64,000 nucleotides of DNA from Actinokineospora enzanensis DSM 44649 (GTDB lineage: Bacteria; Actinomycetota; Actinomycetes; Mycobacteriales; Pseudonocardiaceae), in contig NZ_KB894429.1 in the NCBI RefSeq assembly GCF_000374445.1, positions 60,076 through 124,075 of the forward strand, read 5' to 3'. The notes beneath the pieces are model-generated. The model was not told the origin of the DNA, did not search any database, and saw only the letters and a list, made by a program, of their open reading frames with translations. The position numbers were made by a program, and so were the translations under genes. Positions 16,926-24,942 of this stretch are shown here, piece after piece; positions within the stretch are counted from its first letter, which is position 1, and each line of letters starts with the position of its first letter.

Positions 16926-17918
16926 GTGCCCATCGTCACTGCCGCCGAAGACCTCGTCGTCGATGACGTCTACGTCGACCTGCGGTCCGTACTCGGCCGC
17001 GAGCTCTACCTCAAGTGCGAGAACTTCAACTTCGCGGGCTCGGTGAAGCTCAAGGCCGCCCGGTCCATGCTGGACGACGCCGAGCGTTCCGGCGTGGTCA
17101 CCGCGGACTCGGTGCTCGTCGAGTCCTCCTCCGGCAACCTGGGGATCGCGCTGGCCATGCTCGCCGCCAGCCGCGGCTACCGGTTCGTCTGCGTCATCGA
17201 CCCGCGGGCGAACCCCGGGGTGCGGCGCATGGTGGAGAGCATGGGCGGCGAGGTCGTCCTGGTCACCCAGCTGGACGAGACCGGTGGCTACCTGGGCAGC
17301 CGGATCCGCGCCGTGCAGGAGCTGTGCGAGGCCAACCCGGACCACGTCTGGCTCAACCAGTACGCCAACCCGGAGAACTGGCGCGCCCACTACCGGCACA
17401 CCGCGCCCGCGCTGGTCCGCCAGTTCCCGTCGGTGGACTACGTGTTCATCGGCGCGGGCACCACCGGCACGCTGATGGGCTGCGCCAGATACTTGCGCGA
17501 CCTCGCGCACAAGGCCAAGGTCATCGCGGTGGACACGGTCGGCTCGGTCACCTTCGGCGGTGCGGCGGGCCCCCGCTTCCTGCCCGGCCTCGGCACCAGC
17601 AGGCGGCCGGAGCTGGTCGACGAGGCCGTGGTCGACGAGGTGGTCATGCAGGACGAGCGTGCGGCCGTGCGGATGTGCCACCGGCTGGCCGGGCGCGGGT
17701 TCCTGTTCGGCGGCTCCACCGGCACCGTGCTGGCCGCCGCCGAGCGGTACCTGAAGGACCTGCCGGACGACGTCACCGCGGTGGCCATCTCGCCGGACCT
17801 CGGCGACCGCTACCTCGACACCCTCTACGACCGGTCCTGGGTGGAGGAGCGCTTCCCCGGTTGCCTGTCGCCGCTGCGCCGGGCACCGCGGCACGAGCTG
17901 CAGAAGACGTTCGTATGA
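16926..17918 (+). CDS. sbnA: SbnA-like PLP enzyme for 2,3-diaminopropionate (cysteine synthase fold)
   Basis: The protein has 330 residues and starts at a GTG behind AGGGGGAAG. The PLP Schiff-base Lys is Lys41 in FNFAGSVKLKAA, and the phosphate/substrate loop ESSSGNLGIALA (about 66-77) follows the SbnA pattern rather than the TSGNT of true cysteine synthases. SbnA condenses O-phospho-L-serine with L-glutamate to give the intermediate that SbnB cleaves. Both halves of the pathway are therefore in this operon, but split by the flavoprotein and sulfotransferase genes. It overlaps the CysC start by ATGA. No siderophore synthetases (SbnC/E/F types) are present. Confidence 0.88.
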   Translation: MPIVTAAEDLVVDDVYVDLRSVLGRELYLKCENFNFAGSVKLKAARSMLDDAERSGVVTADSVLVESSSGNLGIALAMLAASRGYRFVCVIDPRANPGVRRMVESMGGEVVLVTQLDETGGYLGSRIRAVQELCEANPDHVWLNQYANPENWRAHYRHTAPALVRQFPSVDYVFIGAGTTGTLMGCARYLRDLAHKAKVIAVDTVGSVTFGGAAGPRFLPGLGTSRRPELVDEAVVDEVVMQDERAAVRMCHRLAGRGFLFGGSTGTVLAAAERYLKDLPDDVTAVAISPDLGDRYLDTLYDRSWVEERFPGCLSPLRRAPRHELQKTFV

Positions 17919-18544
17919 CCACGCTGCACGACGAATGGGGGTACTCGATGAGCACCGACATCGGGCCACGGCGGGACGACCTGCCGCCGATGGCCGAGCA
18001 CGACGTGCGGGACCGGGGCGCGACCGTGTGGTTGACCGGTCTGCCCAGCTCCGGAAAGTCCACCATCGCCCGCGCCGTCGCCGCCCGGCTGCGCGCGGCC
18101 GGGCACCGGGTGGAGGTTCTCGACGGCGACGAGTTCCGCGCGAAGCTGTCCACCGGGCTGGGTTTCTCCCGCGCCGACCGTGACCTCAACGTCTATCGCG
18201 TCGGCTGGGTCGCGCAGTTGTTGGCGCGCAACGGGGTCAAGGTGCTGGTGCCCGTCATCGCGCCCTACGCCGACGCGCGCGCCGTGATCAGGGAGCAGCA
18301 CCTCAGCGAGGGAACGCCATATCGCGAGGTGCACGTCGCCACGCCGTTGGAGATCTGCGCGCGGCGGGACGTGAAGGGCCTGTACGCGCGGCAGCGCACG
18401 GGCGAGATCAGCGGACTGACCGGAGTGGACGACCCCTACGAGGTCCCCGGCACCCCGGACCTGCGGCTGCGTACGCACGAGGAGACTGTGGAGGAGTCCG
18501 CCGGACGCGTGCTGGCGGAAATGAAGACGTGGGGTCTGCGGTGA
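17915..18544 (+). CDS. cysC: adenylylsulfate (APS) kinase
   Basis: This is a 209-residue protein. The ATG at 17915 overlaps the SbnA-like stop; an in-frame ATG at 17948 would shorten it by 11 residues. The Walker A site is GLPSSGKST (42-50), followed by VLDGDEFRAKLS (about 69-80) and the LNVYRVGWVAQLL segment that corresponds to the APS-kinase NxxRIG.VA motif. VIAPYADARAVIR is also typical. The enzyme phosphorylates APS to PAPS, the donor for the sulfotransferase. It is a stand-alone kinase, not fused to CysN. Confidence 0.92.
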   Translation: MTTLHDEWGYSMSTDIGPRRDDLPPMAEHDVRDRGATVWLTGLPSSGKSTIARAVAARLRAAGHRVEVLDGDEFRAKLSTGLGFSRADRDLNVYRVGWVAQLLARNGVKVLVPVIAPYADARAVIREQHLSEGTPYREVHVATPLEICARRDVKGLYARQRTGEISGLTGVDDPYEVPGTPDLRLRTHEETVEESAGRVLAEMKTWGLR

Positions 18545-19470
18545 CCTCCTTCGCCGACCGGACCACGACCCGGGACCCCGCCACGAACCCCGACCAGCTC
18601 GACGCGCTGGAGGCGGAGGCGGTCCACATCATCCGGGAGGCGGTGGCCGAGGGACGCGCGCCCGCGCTGCTGTTCTCCGGCGGCAAGGACTCGGCGGTGC
18701 TGCTGCACCTGGCCCTGCGCGCGTTCGCCCCCGCCCGGCTGCCGTTCGGGCTCCTGCACGTCGACACCGGCCACAACTTCCCCGAGGTGATCGCCTACCG
18801 GGACGCGGTGGTGCGGCGGCGCGGGCTGGACCTGGTGGTCGCGAGCGTGCAGGAGTGGATCGACGACGGCAGGCTCGCCGAGCGGCCCGACGGCCTGCGC
18901 AACCCGCAGCAGACCCGGCTGCTCCTCGACGCCGTGGCCACGCACCGCTTCGACGTGTTGTTCGGCGGCGCGCGCCGCGACGAGGACCGCGCCCGCGCCA
19001 AGGAACGCGTGTTCTCCGTGCGTGACGGTTTCGGCGGCTGGGATCCCCGTCGGCAGCGCCCCGAGCTGTGGCGGCTCTACAACGGGCGGCTGCGTCCCGG
19101 CGAGAACCTGCGCGTGTTCCCGCTGTCCAACTGGACGGAGGAGGACGTCTGGAGTTATGTCGTGCGGCACGCGGTGGAACTGCCGTCGATCTACTTCGCC
19201 CACACGCGCGCGGTCTTCCGCCGCGACGGGATGCTGCTGGCGCCCGGCGCGTGGGGTGGCGACGGTGAAGACCTGCACACCCGCACGGTCCGGTACCGCA
19301 CGGTGGGGGACATGTCGTGCACCGGCGCCGTCGAGTCGACCGCGACCACGGCCGAGGAGGTGCTGCGCGAGGTGCGCGAGAGCGTGCTGAGCGAACGCGG
19401 CGCCACCCGGGCCGACGACCGGCTGTCCGAGTCCGCGATGGAGGACCGCAAGCGGGAGGGGTACTTCTGA
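18541..19470 (+). CDS. cysD: sulfate adenylyltransferase small subunit
   Basis: This 309-residue subunit starts at a GTG overlapping the CysC stop (GTGA). The PP-loop ATP pyrophosphatase motif SGGKDSAVLLHLALRAF is at about 46-62, followed by LLHVDTGHNFPEV (about 74-86) and, further on, GGARRDEDRARAKER and NWTEEDVWSYV, all standard for CysD. With CysN it converts ATP and sulfate to APS. Length is normal. Co-location with CysN, CysC and the sulfotransferase marks it as a pathway-dedicated copy, not the assimilatory one, because no CysH or CysI genes are adjacent. Confidence 0.95.
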   Translation: MTSFADRTTTRDPATNPDQLDALEAEAVHIIREAVAEGRAPALLFSGGKDSAVLLHLALRAFAPARLPFGLLHVDTGHNFPEVIAYRDAVVRRRGLDLVVASVQEWIDDGRLAERPDGLRNPQQTRLLLDAVATHRFDVLFGGARRDEDRARAKERVFSVRDGFGGWDPRRQRPELWRLYNGRLRPGENLRVFPLSNWTEEDVWSYVVRHAVELPSIYFAHTRAVFRRDGMLLAPGAWGGDGEDLHTRTVRYRTVGDMSCTGAVESTATTAEEVLREVRESVLSERGATRADDRLSESAMEDRKREGYF

Positions 19471-20747
19471 TGACCGGCACGCTCTCCGACGTCCGACTGC
19501 TGCGGCTGGCCACCGCGGGCAGCGTCGACGACGGCAAGTCCACCCTGGTCGGGCGGCTGCTGCTGGACTCCGACTCGGTGTTCGCCGACCAGTACGACGC
19601 GCTGGCGGCCACCGGGACCGTCGACCTGGCGCTGCTCACCGACGGCCTGCGCGCCGAACGCGAGCAGGGCATCACCATCGACGTGGCCTACCGCTACTTC
19701 TCCACCGCGACCCGCCGGTTCGTGCTCGCCGACACGCCGGGGCACGTGCAGTACAACCGCAACACGATCAGCGGCATGTCCGCCGCCGACGTGGCGGTGG
19801 TGCTGGTCGACGCGCGCCGGTCGGTGCAGGACCAGACACGCAGGCACCTGGCCACGGCCGCGTTGCTGCGCGTGCCGCACGTGGCCATCGCGGTCAACAA
19901 GATGGACGCCGTCGACTACCAGGCCGACCGGTTCACCCAGGTCGCGGAGGACGTGCTCGGGTGCGCCTGGCAGCTGGGCGTGGCGGATCCGGTGGTGATC
20001 CCGGTGTCCGCGCTGGCCGGGGACAACATCGTGCGTCGGTCGTCCACAATGGACTGGTATGGCGGGCCGACGCTGCTGGAGCACCTGGAGCGCGTCCCGG
20101 TCACGCCGATCCGGTCGACGGGTGGCGCGGCGCGGCTGTCCGTGCAGTGCGTGCTCAAGGACGACGGTGGCGCCGGTGATGTCGGCCGCTCCTACGCGGG
20201 TCGGTTGACGTCCGGGCCGTTGGCCGTCGGCGACGAGGTCGTGGTGCTGCCGTCCGGCCGGTCCACGCGGGTCCGCGCGCTCGGCAAGCTGGGCGCGCCG
20301 GTGGACTCGGCGTTCCCCGGCGACTCGGTGGAGGTCACGGTGGCCGATCACGTGGACGTGTCCCGGGGTGACCTGATCGCTCGTCCGGCCGCGCCCTCGC
20401 TCGTGGACTCGTTCCGGGCGGTGGTGTGCGCGGTGTCCGAGCGCGCGGTGCGGCCCGGTGAGCATGTCCTGGTCAAGCACGGCACGCGCACGGTCCGCGC
20501 GCTGCTGCACGAGATCCACGCCGGTCTCGACCTGGCCTCGCTGCGGTACCTGCCGGGGCTGGGCGCGGTCGCGGGCAACGACATCGCGCTGGTCACCGTG
20601 CGCACGGCGGAGCCCCTCCCGGTCGAGGACCACGCCGACGACCGGGAGACCGGCTCGTTCCTGCTGCTCGACCCGGACGACGGCGGCACACTCGCCGCGG
20701 GCATGGTCGGCGCGGCGACCGATCGGCGTGCGGACGATCCGCGGTGA
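19470..20747 (+). CDS. cysN: sulfate adenylyltransferase large subunit (GTPase)
   Basis: This is a 425-residue protein. The ATG at 19470 shares one base with the CysD stop (TGATG). The G1 motif GSVDDGKST is at 17-25, G3 is DTPGHVQY (88-95) and G4 is NKMD (143-146), followed by beta-barrel domains 2 and 3 as in EF-Tu-like ATP sulfurylase GTPases. GTP hydrolysis drives APS formation by CysD. There is no C-terminal APS-kinase fusion, consistent with the separate cysC. The stop overlaps the permease start by four bases (GTGA). Confidence 0.95.
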   Translation: MTGTLSDVRLLRLATAGSVDDGKSTLVGRLLLDSDSVFADQYDALAATGTVDLALLTDGLRAEREQGITIDVAYRYFSTATRRFVLADTPGHVQYNRNTISGMSAADVAVVLVDARRSVQDQTRRHLATAALLRVPHVAIAVNKMDAVDYQADRFTQVAEDVLGCAWQLGVADPVVIPVSALAGDNIVRRSSTMDWYGGPTLLEHLERVPVTPIRSTGGAARLSVQCVLKDDGGAGDVGRSYAGRLTSGPLAVGDEVVVLPSGRSTRVRALGKLGAPVDSAFPGDSVEVTVADHVDVSRGDLIARPAAPSLVDSFRAVVCAVSERAVRPGEHVLVKHGTRTVRALLHEIHAGLDLASLRYLPGLGAVAGNDIALVTVRTAEPLPVEDHADDRETGSFLLLDPDDGGTLAAGMVGAATDRRADDPR

Positions 20748-21780
20748 TCGACCCGGCGATCGTGGCGGCGGGGTTCGTGCTGGGCGGCGTCATCGGCCTC
20801 ACCGGCATGGGCGGCGGCGCGTTGCTGACCCCGCTGCTGGTCGGCGTGTTCCACATCCCGCCCGGCCTCGCGGTCGCCTCCGACCTGGTCGCGTCGGCGC
20901 TGATGAAGCCGTTCGGGGCGGCCATCCACCTGCGGTCCAGGACGGCCGACATCTCCGTGGTCCGGTGGCTGGTGGTCGGGTCCGTGCCGACCGCCTTCGC
21001 CGCGCCGATCCTGGCCGGGCAGCTGTTCGGCCATGGCCTGGACGAACAGGTGTTGCGCCTGGTCATCGGCGTGATGGTGGTGCTCAGCTCGCTGCTGGGG
21101 CTGGTGCGCACCGCGTGGACGATCCGGGAGCGGCGCCGGGGCGCTGCCCCGACCAGGGAACCCAGGCGGGCGGCGATCTGCGCGCTGGGGGCGGTCGCGG
21201 GCCTGCTGGTCGGGCTGACGTCGGTGGGCTCCGGGTCGCTCGTGTCGGCCGGTCTGGTGCTGCTAGTGGTGCGACCCAGAACGTCGGCCGTGTATCGGCG
21301 GGTCCACGGCGTGGCTGGCGGTGCCGCCGGGACGGCCTCGTACTGGATGTACTTGGTCGTTTCCGGCGGTGCCGTCAGGCACGTCGTGGGCGGGTCGAGA
21401 CATGGTCGACGTTCTGGGTCGCACCACTAGTACCGTCGATGGCGGGCGGACGGCTGAGCGCGACCGACCTCGTGCAGGCGGTGCCCATGGTGTGGGCGGC
21501 CGCCCTGGGACACCTGGTGGTCGGCGAGTTCGACCTGGGCGTCACCTCGTCGGTGGTCATCGGCGGCGTGCCGGGCGTGGTCATCGGCAGCCTGGTCGCG
21601 GCACGGGCGCGCGGCGGCTGGCTCAAGTCGGTGGTGCTGGCCCTGCTGATGTTCTGCGGCCTGTCGATGCTCGGCGCGCCGTTCGTGCTGGCGGGCATCG
21701 TGGCGGCCGGGGCCAGGCTGGCGAACCACCTGCTGGGCAGCGCGCCCGCGGTCGACGGACAAATACCCGAACACAGGTAG
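20744..21780 (+). pseudogene. TauE/SafE-type sulfite/sulfonate permease gene split by an inserted element
   Basis: The first part (GTG at 20744) encodes about 174 residues of a TauE/SafE permease, including the Gly-rich first helix GGVIGLTGMGGGALL. A 164-base insertion (21266-21429) then shifts the frame and ends the protein at 21430 after ~52 foreign residues. The second part resumes with VPSMAGGRLSATDLVQAVPM and ends at 21780. Deleting the 164 bases joins the codons CTA and GTA in frame and gives a normal 290-residue permease. The family moves sulfite or organosulfonates, which fits a sulfur-using cluster. An ATG at 21439 could start a separate C-terminal half, but a functional split permease is doubtful. 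Confidence 0.85.
21264..21429. mobile_element. 162-bp MITE-like inverted-repeat element in the permease gene
   Basis: Perfect 24-bp inverted repeats CTAGTGGTGCGAC... lie at 21263-21286 and 21407-21430, and similarity continues inward for about a dozen more bases. The element proper is 21266-21427 with TA (or CTA/TAG/CTAG, which cannot be told apart) duplicated at both ends, as in IS630/Tc1-mariner insertions. It encodes no transposase and is too short for one, so it must be mobilised by an enzyme elsewhere in the genome. It interrupts the TauE-like gene and shifts its frame. Confidence 0.85.
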
Positions 21781-21785
21781 GCGAC

Positions 21786-22526
21786 ATGGATCTCACCGGA
21801 CTCTCCGACCACCTCTTCGCCGCGGAACTGGCACGGCGGACCGGACAACGGCTACAGCGGTTCCGCGCCGAGCACACCGGCTTGTCCGGACGCGAGCTGG
21901 GCCGTGCAGGCGACGCGGCGGGGCAGGCCTTCATCGCCGAGCAGCTCGCCCGGTACCGACCGGGCGACGGGGTGCTGTCCGAGGAGGCGCCGGACGATGC
22001 GGCGCGGCTCGGGCAGCGGCGGGTGTGGATCGTGGATCCGCTGGACGGGACCAAGGAGTACGGCCTGGGGGACCGGCCGGACTGGGCGGTGCACATCGCG
22101 TTGTGGGCGGACGGCATCACGGCCGCGGCCGTGGCGGTGCCCGAACTGTCCTTTGTGTACTCGACGGCCGACCCGGTCCCGGCGTCGCCACCCGAGCCGA
22201 AGCTGCTGGTCAGTGCCACCCGGCCACCCGATGCCGCGGTCACCGTCGCCGCCGAGCTGGGCCTGACCCTGACCGGGATGGGCTCGGCCGGGGCGAAGAC
22301 GGCCGCGGTGATCCGGGGCGAGGCCGTGGGGTACCTGCACGCAGGCGGCCAGTGGGAATGGGACTCCGCGGCCCCGGTCGGCGTCGCCCTGGCCGCGGGC
22401 CTGCACGCCTCCCGCGCCGACGGGTCGCCGCTGGCCTACAACCGGCCGAACCCGTACCTGCCGGACCTGCTGATCTGCCACCCGGCCCACGCCTCGGCGA
22501 TCACCGAGCTGGTCGCCGGGGCCTGA
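21786..22526 (+). CDS. cysQ: CysQ-like 3'-phosphoadenosine 5'-phosphate phosphatase (inositol monophosphatase fold)
   Basis: The 246-residue protein starts at an ATG at 21786 behind AGGTAGG. The metal-binding motifs of the family are present: LSEEAPDD (about 64-71), WIVDPLDGTKEY (81-92) and, near the end, GGQWEWDSAAPVGVALAAG (the W-D-x-A motif). CysQ/BPNT enzymes hydrolyse PAP, the inhibitory by-product of sulfotransfer, or recycle PAPS to APS. Its position right after the PAPS genes makes removal of PAP the likely task. It is slightly shorter than E. coli CysQ, like many actinobacterial versions. Confidence 0.88.
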   Translation: MDLTGLSDHLFAAELARRTGQRLQRFRAEHTGLSGRELGRAGDAAGQAFIAEQLARYRPGDGVLSEEAPDDAARLGQRRVWIVDPLDGTKEYGLGDRPDWAVHIALWADGITAAAVAVPELSFVYSTADPVPASPPEPKLLVSATRPPDAAVTVAAELGLTLTGMGSAGAKTAAVIRGEAVGYLHAGGQWEWDSAAPVGVALAAGLHASRADGSPLAYNRPNPYLPDLLICHPAHASAITELVAGA

Positions 22527-22540
22527 CCGAAGGGGAAAGG

Positions 22541-23689
22541 ATGAAGCCGTTCCAGGACCCGGTCGGCGGAATGTCCACTGTGGAGTGGGAAGCGCTGTCG
22601 GCCGACCGGCTGTACTCGTCATACCGATGGCTCGACCTGACCGCGTCCTCGATGGCGGGAGCCGTGCATGGCCGGACCCCCGCCGGTGCCCTGGCCGCGA
22701 TGCCGATCTCGGTGGCCGACGACGGACTCGGGGATTTCTACCGCTGGTCCGACCAGCTCGCTCCCCGTGGCCTCGTGGCGCCCCCGGCGTCCGGGGTGTT
22801 GGTCGGTCCGCGTCGGGGCTACCAGTCGCACCTGTTGTCCTCGCCAGGGGCCGACCCGGTGGCGGCGGCCGCGACCGTGCTCGATGGACTGTCCTCTCTG
22901 GACGACGTGCCCGATGGCGCGCCCCGGGTCGGGATGTATCTCGACACGGCGTCCGTGGTGGCGTTCCGTTCGGCGGGCGTGCGCTCGTTGCCGGTGTTGC
23001 TGCGCGCGGACGCCTGGATCCCGGTACCGGACGGAGGCTGGGACGACTGGCTCCGCTCGCTGCCCAGCCGCAGCCGCGCTGAGCTGGTCCGCCGCGAACG
23101 CCGCAAGTTCGAGGCGGTGGGCTACGAGGTCACCGACCACCCACTGTCCGATTGGGTCGATGTGGTCGGCCAGTTGCTGACCAACACCGAGGCCAAGTAC
23201 GGCCACTCCACCGACCCGGCCGCCCGCCGCGCCTTCCTGGGCAGGCAGGCGGACTGCATGGGCCCCGCCGCCCGCGTCCTGCTGTGCGCCCGACCGGGTG
23301 AGCCCCCCGTCGGCTACTGCCTCTACTACCTGTGGGGCGACACACTGTTCCTCCGCTCCGCCGGCTTCGACTACTCGCGCCTGCACAACGCCGCCGAGTA
23401 CTTCAACCTCGTCTACTACCTGCCGGTCCGCATCGCTGCCGAGGCCGGTGCCCACTGGATCCACGCGGGCGTCGAGGCAGCGGAGGCCAAGGCCATGCGC
23501 GGCGCCCAACTCCGTCCACTGTGGCTCCTGGAACTCTCCGACGGCGTCCTGTCCGACCAGGACGACGCGATCCGCGCCGCCAACACGGCCCTGGTCACCG
23601 AACTCACGGGATCCTCCTCGGCCGTCCGCACGGCCTGGTGCACCACCGCCGCCGACGACTTCGGCATCACCCCGACCGAGCCCGCATGA
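22541..23689 (+). CDS. GNAT/FemX-like acyltransferase (BioF2-like, PF13480 type)
   Basis: The 382-residue protein starts at an ATG after AGGGGAAAGG. The C-terminal half has the GNAT-type core: LLCARPGEPPVGYCLYYLWGD (about 247-267), then SRLHNAAEYFNLVYYLPVRIA, then a predicted acceptor-side helix. SRSRAELVRRERRKFEAVGYEVT (about 170-192) matches the 'peptidogalycan biosynthesis/CelD-like' double-GNAT proteins. Such enzymes transfer acyl or aminoacyl groups from CoA, carrier protein or aminoacyl-tRNA to amines. In this cluster it probably adds an acyl or aminoacyl group to the diaminopropionate core. Its stop overlaps the MFS start (ATGA). Confidence 0.75.
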   Translation: MKPFQDPVGGMSTVEWEALSADRLYSSYRWLDLTASSMAGAVHGRTPAGALAAMPISVADDGLGDFYRWSDQLAPRGLVAPPASGVLVGPRRGYQSHLLSSPGADPVAAAATVLDGLSSLDDVPDGAPRVGMYLDTASVVAFRSAGVRSLPVLLRADAWIPVPDGGWDDWLRSLPSRSRAELVRRERRKFEAVGYEVTDHPLSDWVDVVGQLLTNTEAKYGHSTDPAARRAFLGRQADCMGPAARVLLCARPGEPPVGYCLYYLWGDTLFLRSAGFDYSRLHNAAEYFNLVYYLPVRIAAEAGAHWIHAGVEAAEAKAMRGAQLRPLWLLELSDGVLSDQDDAIRAANTALVTELTGSSSAVRTAWCTTAADDFGITPTEPA

Positions 23690-24933
23690 TCGGCGGATTG
23701 CCCCGGGAGTTCGGGAAGGTCTGGTTGAGTCACGCGCTGACCCAGACCGCGACCAAGTGCGTCGCGATCGTGCTGCCGTTGCTCGCCGTGGTGTCGTTCG
23801 ACGCGACCCCGGCCGAGGTCGGTGTGCTGAACGCCGCGCAGACCGTGCCGTTGTTCCTGTTCACCCTCCTGGCCGGTGCCTGGCTGGACAACCACTCACG
23901 CAGGCCGAACCTCCTGGTCGCCCACATCGCGCGCGGCGCCGTGCTTCTCGCCGTCCCGGGCCTGGCGTTCGCGGACGACGCCGGGATCTGGCTGCTGTGC
24001 GTCGTCGCGTTCGTGGCCGGGGCGTTCACCGCGTTGGGGGACGTCACCTACCCGGTGTACATCCCGGCGCTGGTCGGGACCGATCAACTTGTCGCCGCCA
24101 ACAGCAGGCTGGAGGTGATCAGCTCGCTCGCCCAGGTGGCCGCCCCCGGGTTCGGCGGTGTGCTCGTGGGCGCGCTCGGCGGCAGCTGGTCGGTCACCCT
24201 GGTCGCCCTGCTCTACCTCGGTGGTGCCACGGCCGTGTTCCTCATCCGCACACCGGAGGGGTTCACGCCGCGAGAAGGGCCGCGCGGGCGGTTGCTGTCG
24301 AACATCGCGGTCGGCGCCGGATTCCTGTTCCGCACGCCGATGTTGCGCCTGCTGGCCATGGAGGCGGCCTGGTTCAACCTGTTCGAGCAGGCCGTCGTCA
24401 CCGTCTACCTGGTGTTCGCGGTGCGCGAGCTGCACCTGTCGCCGGGGGAGTTGGGGCTCAGCATGGGGATCGGCGCGGTCGGCGCGGTGCTCGGTTCCGG
24501 GTTCGCGCGCAGGCTCGGGCGGGCGGTCGGCATGCACCGGGTGTTGATCGGCGGCATGGCGGCGGCCAGCGTCGCCCCCGCGCTCATCCCGTTGGCGAGC
24601 CCGGCGCCCATGGTGTTCGGCGGGGTGTCGTTCGTGCTCTACGGCTTCGGCCTGTCGATGTTCAACGTCTTCAGCGTGTCGATGCGGCAGCGCATCACCC
24701 CGCCGGACCTGCTCGGCCGGGTGACCGCCACGTTCCGCTTCGTCGCGTTCGGCACGATCTGGGTCGGCGCGCTGGTCGGCGGCGGACTCGGCGAATGGCT
24801 GGGCCTGGCCACGACCCTGTGGATCGCGGTGGCCGCGCTGCTCGCGGGCTGGGCGATCTTCGCGTTCCGGTTCCTGGCGTTGCGGCGAACCGATCAGGAA
24901 GTGCACACGCACACCGAATCATTGGTGGGATAG
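23686..24933 (+). CDS. MFS transporter, probable product exporter of the cluster
   Basis: This is a 415-residue protein with about 12 membrane helices. The motif-A loop is LAGAWLDNHSRRPNLLVAH (about 60-78). The second-half equivalent is less clear, around GSGFARRLGRAVGMHRVLIGG. The layout matches the MFS_3/enterobactin-exporter-like group used by actinomycete clusters for self-resistance. It is translationally coupled to the acyltransferase gene and precedes the ATP-grasp gene by 9 bp, so it should be made together with the product. Substrate inferred only from position. Confidence 0.88.
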   Translation: MIGGLPREFGKVWLSHALTQTATKCVAIVLPLLAVVSFDATPAEVGVLNAAQTVPLFLFTLLAGAWLDNHSRRPNLLVAHIARGAVLLAVPGLAFADDAGIWLLCVVAFVAGAFTALGDVTYPVYIPALVGTDQLVAANSRLEVISSLAQVAAPGFGGVLVGALGGSWSVTLVALLYLGGATAVFLIRTPEGFTPREGPRGRLLSNIAVGAGFLFRTPMLRLLAMEAAWFNLFEQAVVTVYLVFAVRELHLSPGELGLSMGIGAVGAVLGSGFARRLGRAVGMHRVLIGGMAAASVAPALIPLASPAPMVFGGVSFVLYGFGLSMFNVFSVSMRQRITPPDLLGRVTATFRFVAFGTIWVGALVGGGLGEWLGLATTLWIAVAALLAGWAIFAFRFLALRRTDQEVHTHTESLVG

Positions 24934-24942
24934 GGGAATCTC

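Noticed and set aside
21263..21430. Stem-loop attenuator or terminator formed by the 24-bp inverted repeats
   Set aside because: The repeats are 120 bases apart inside a coding gene, and removing the segment restores the frame exactly, so insertion of an element explains it better.
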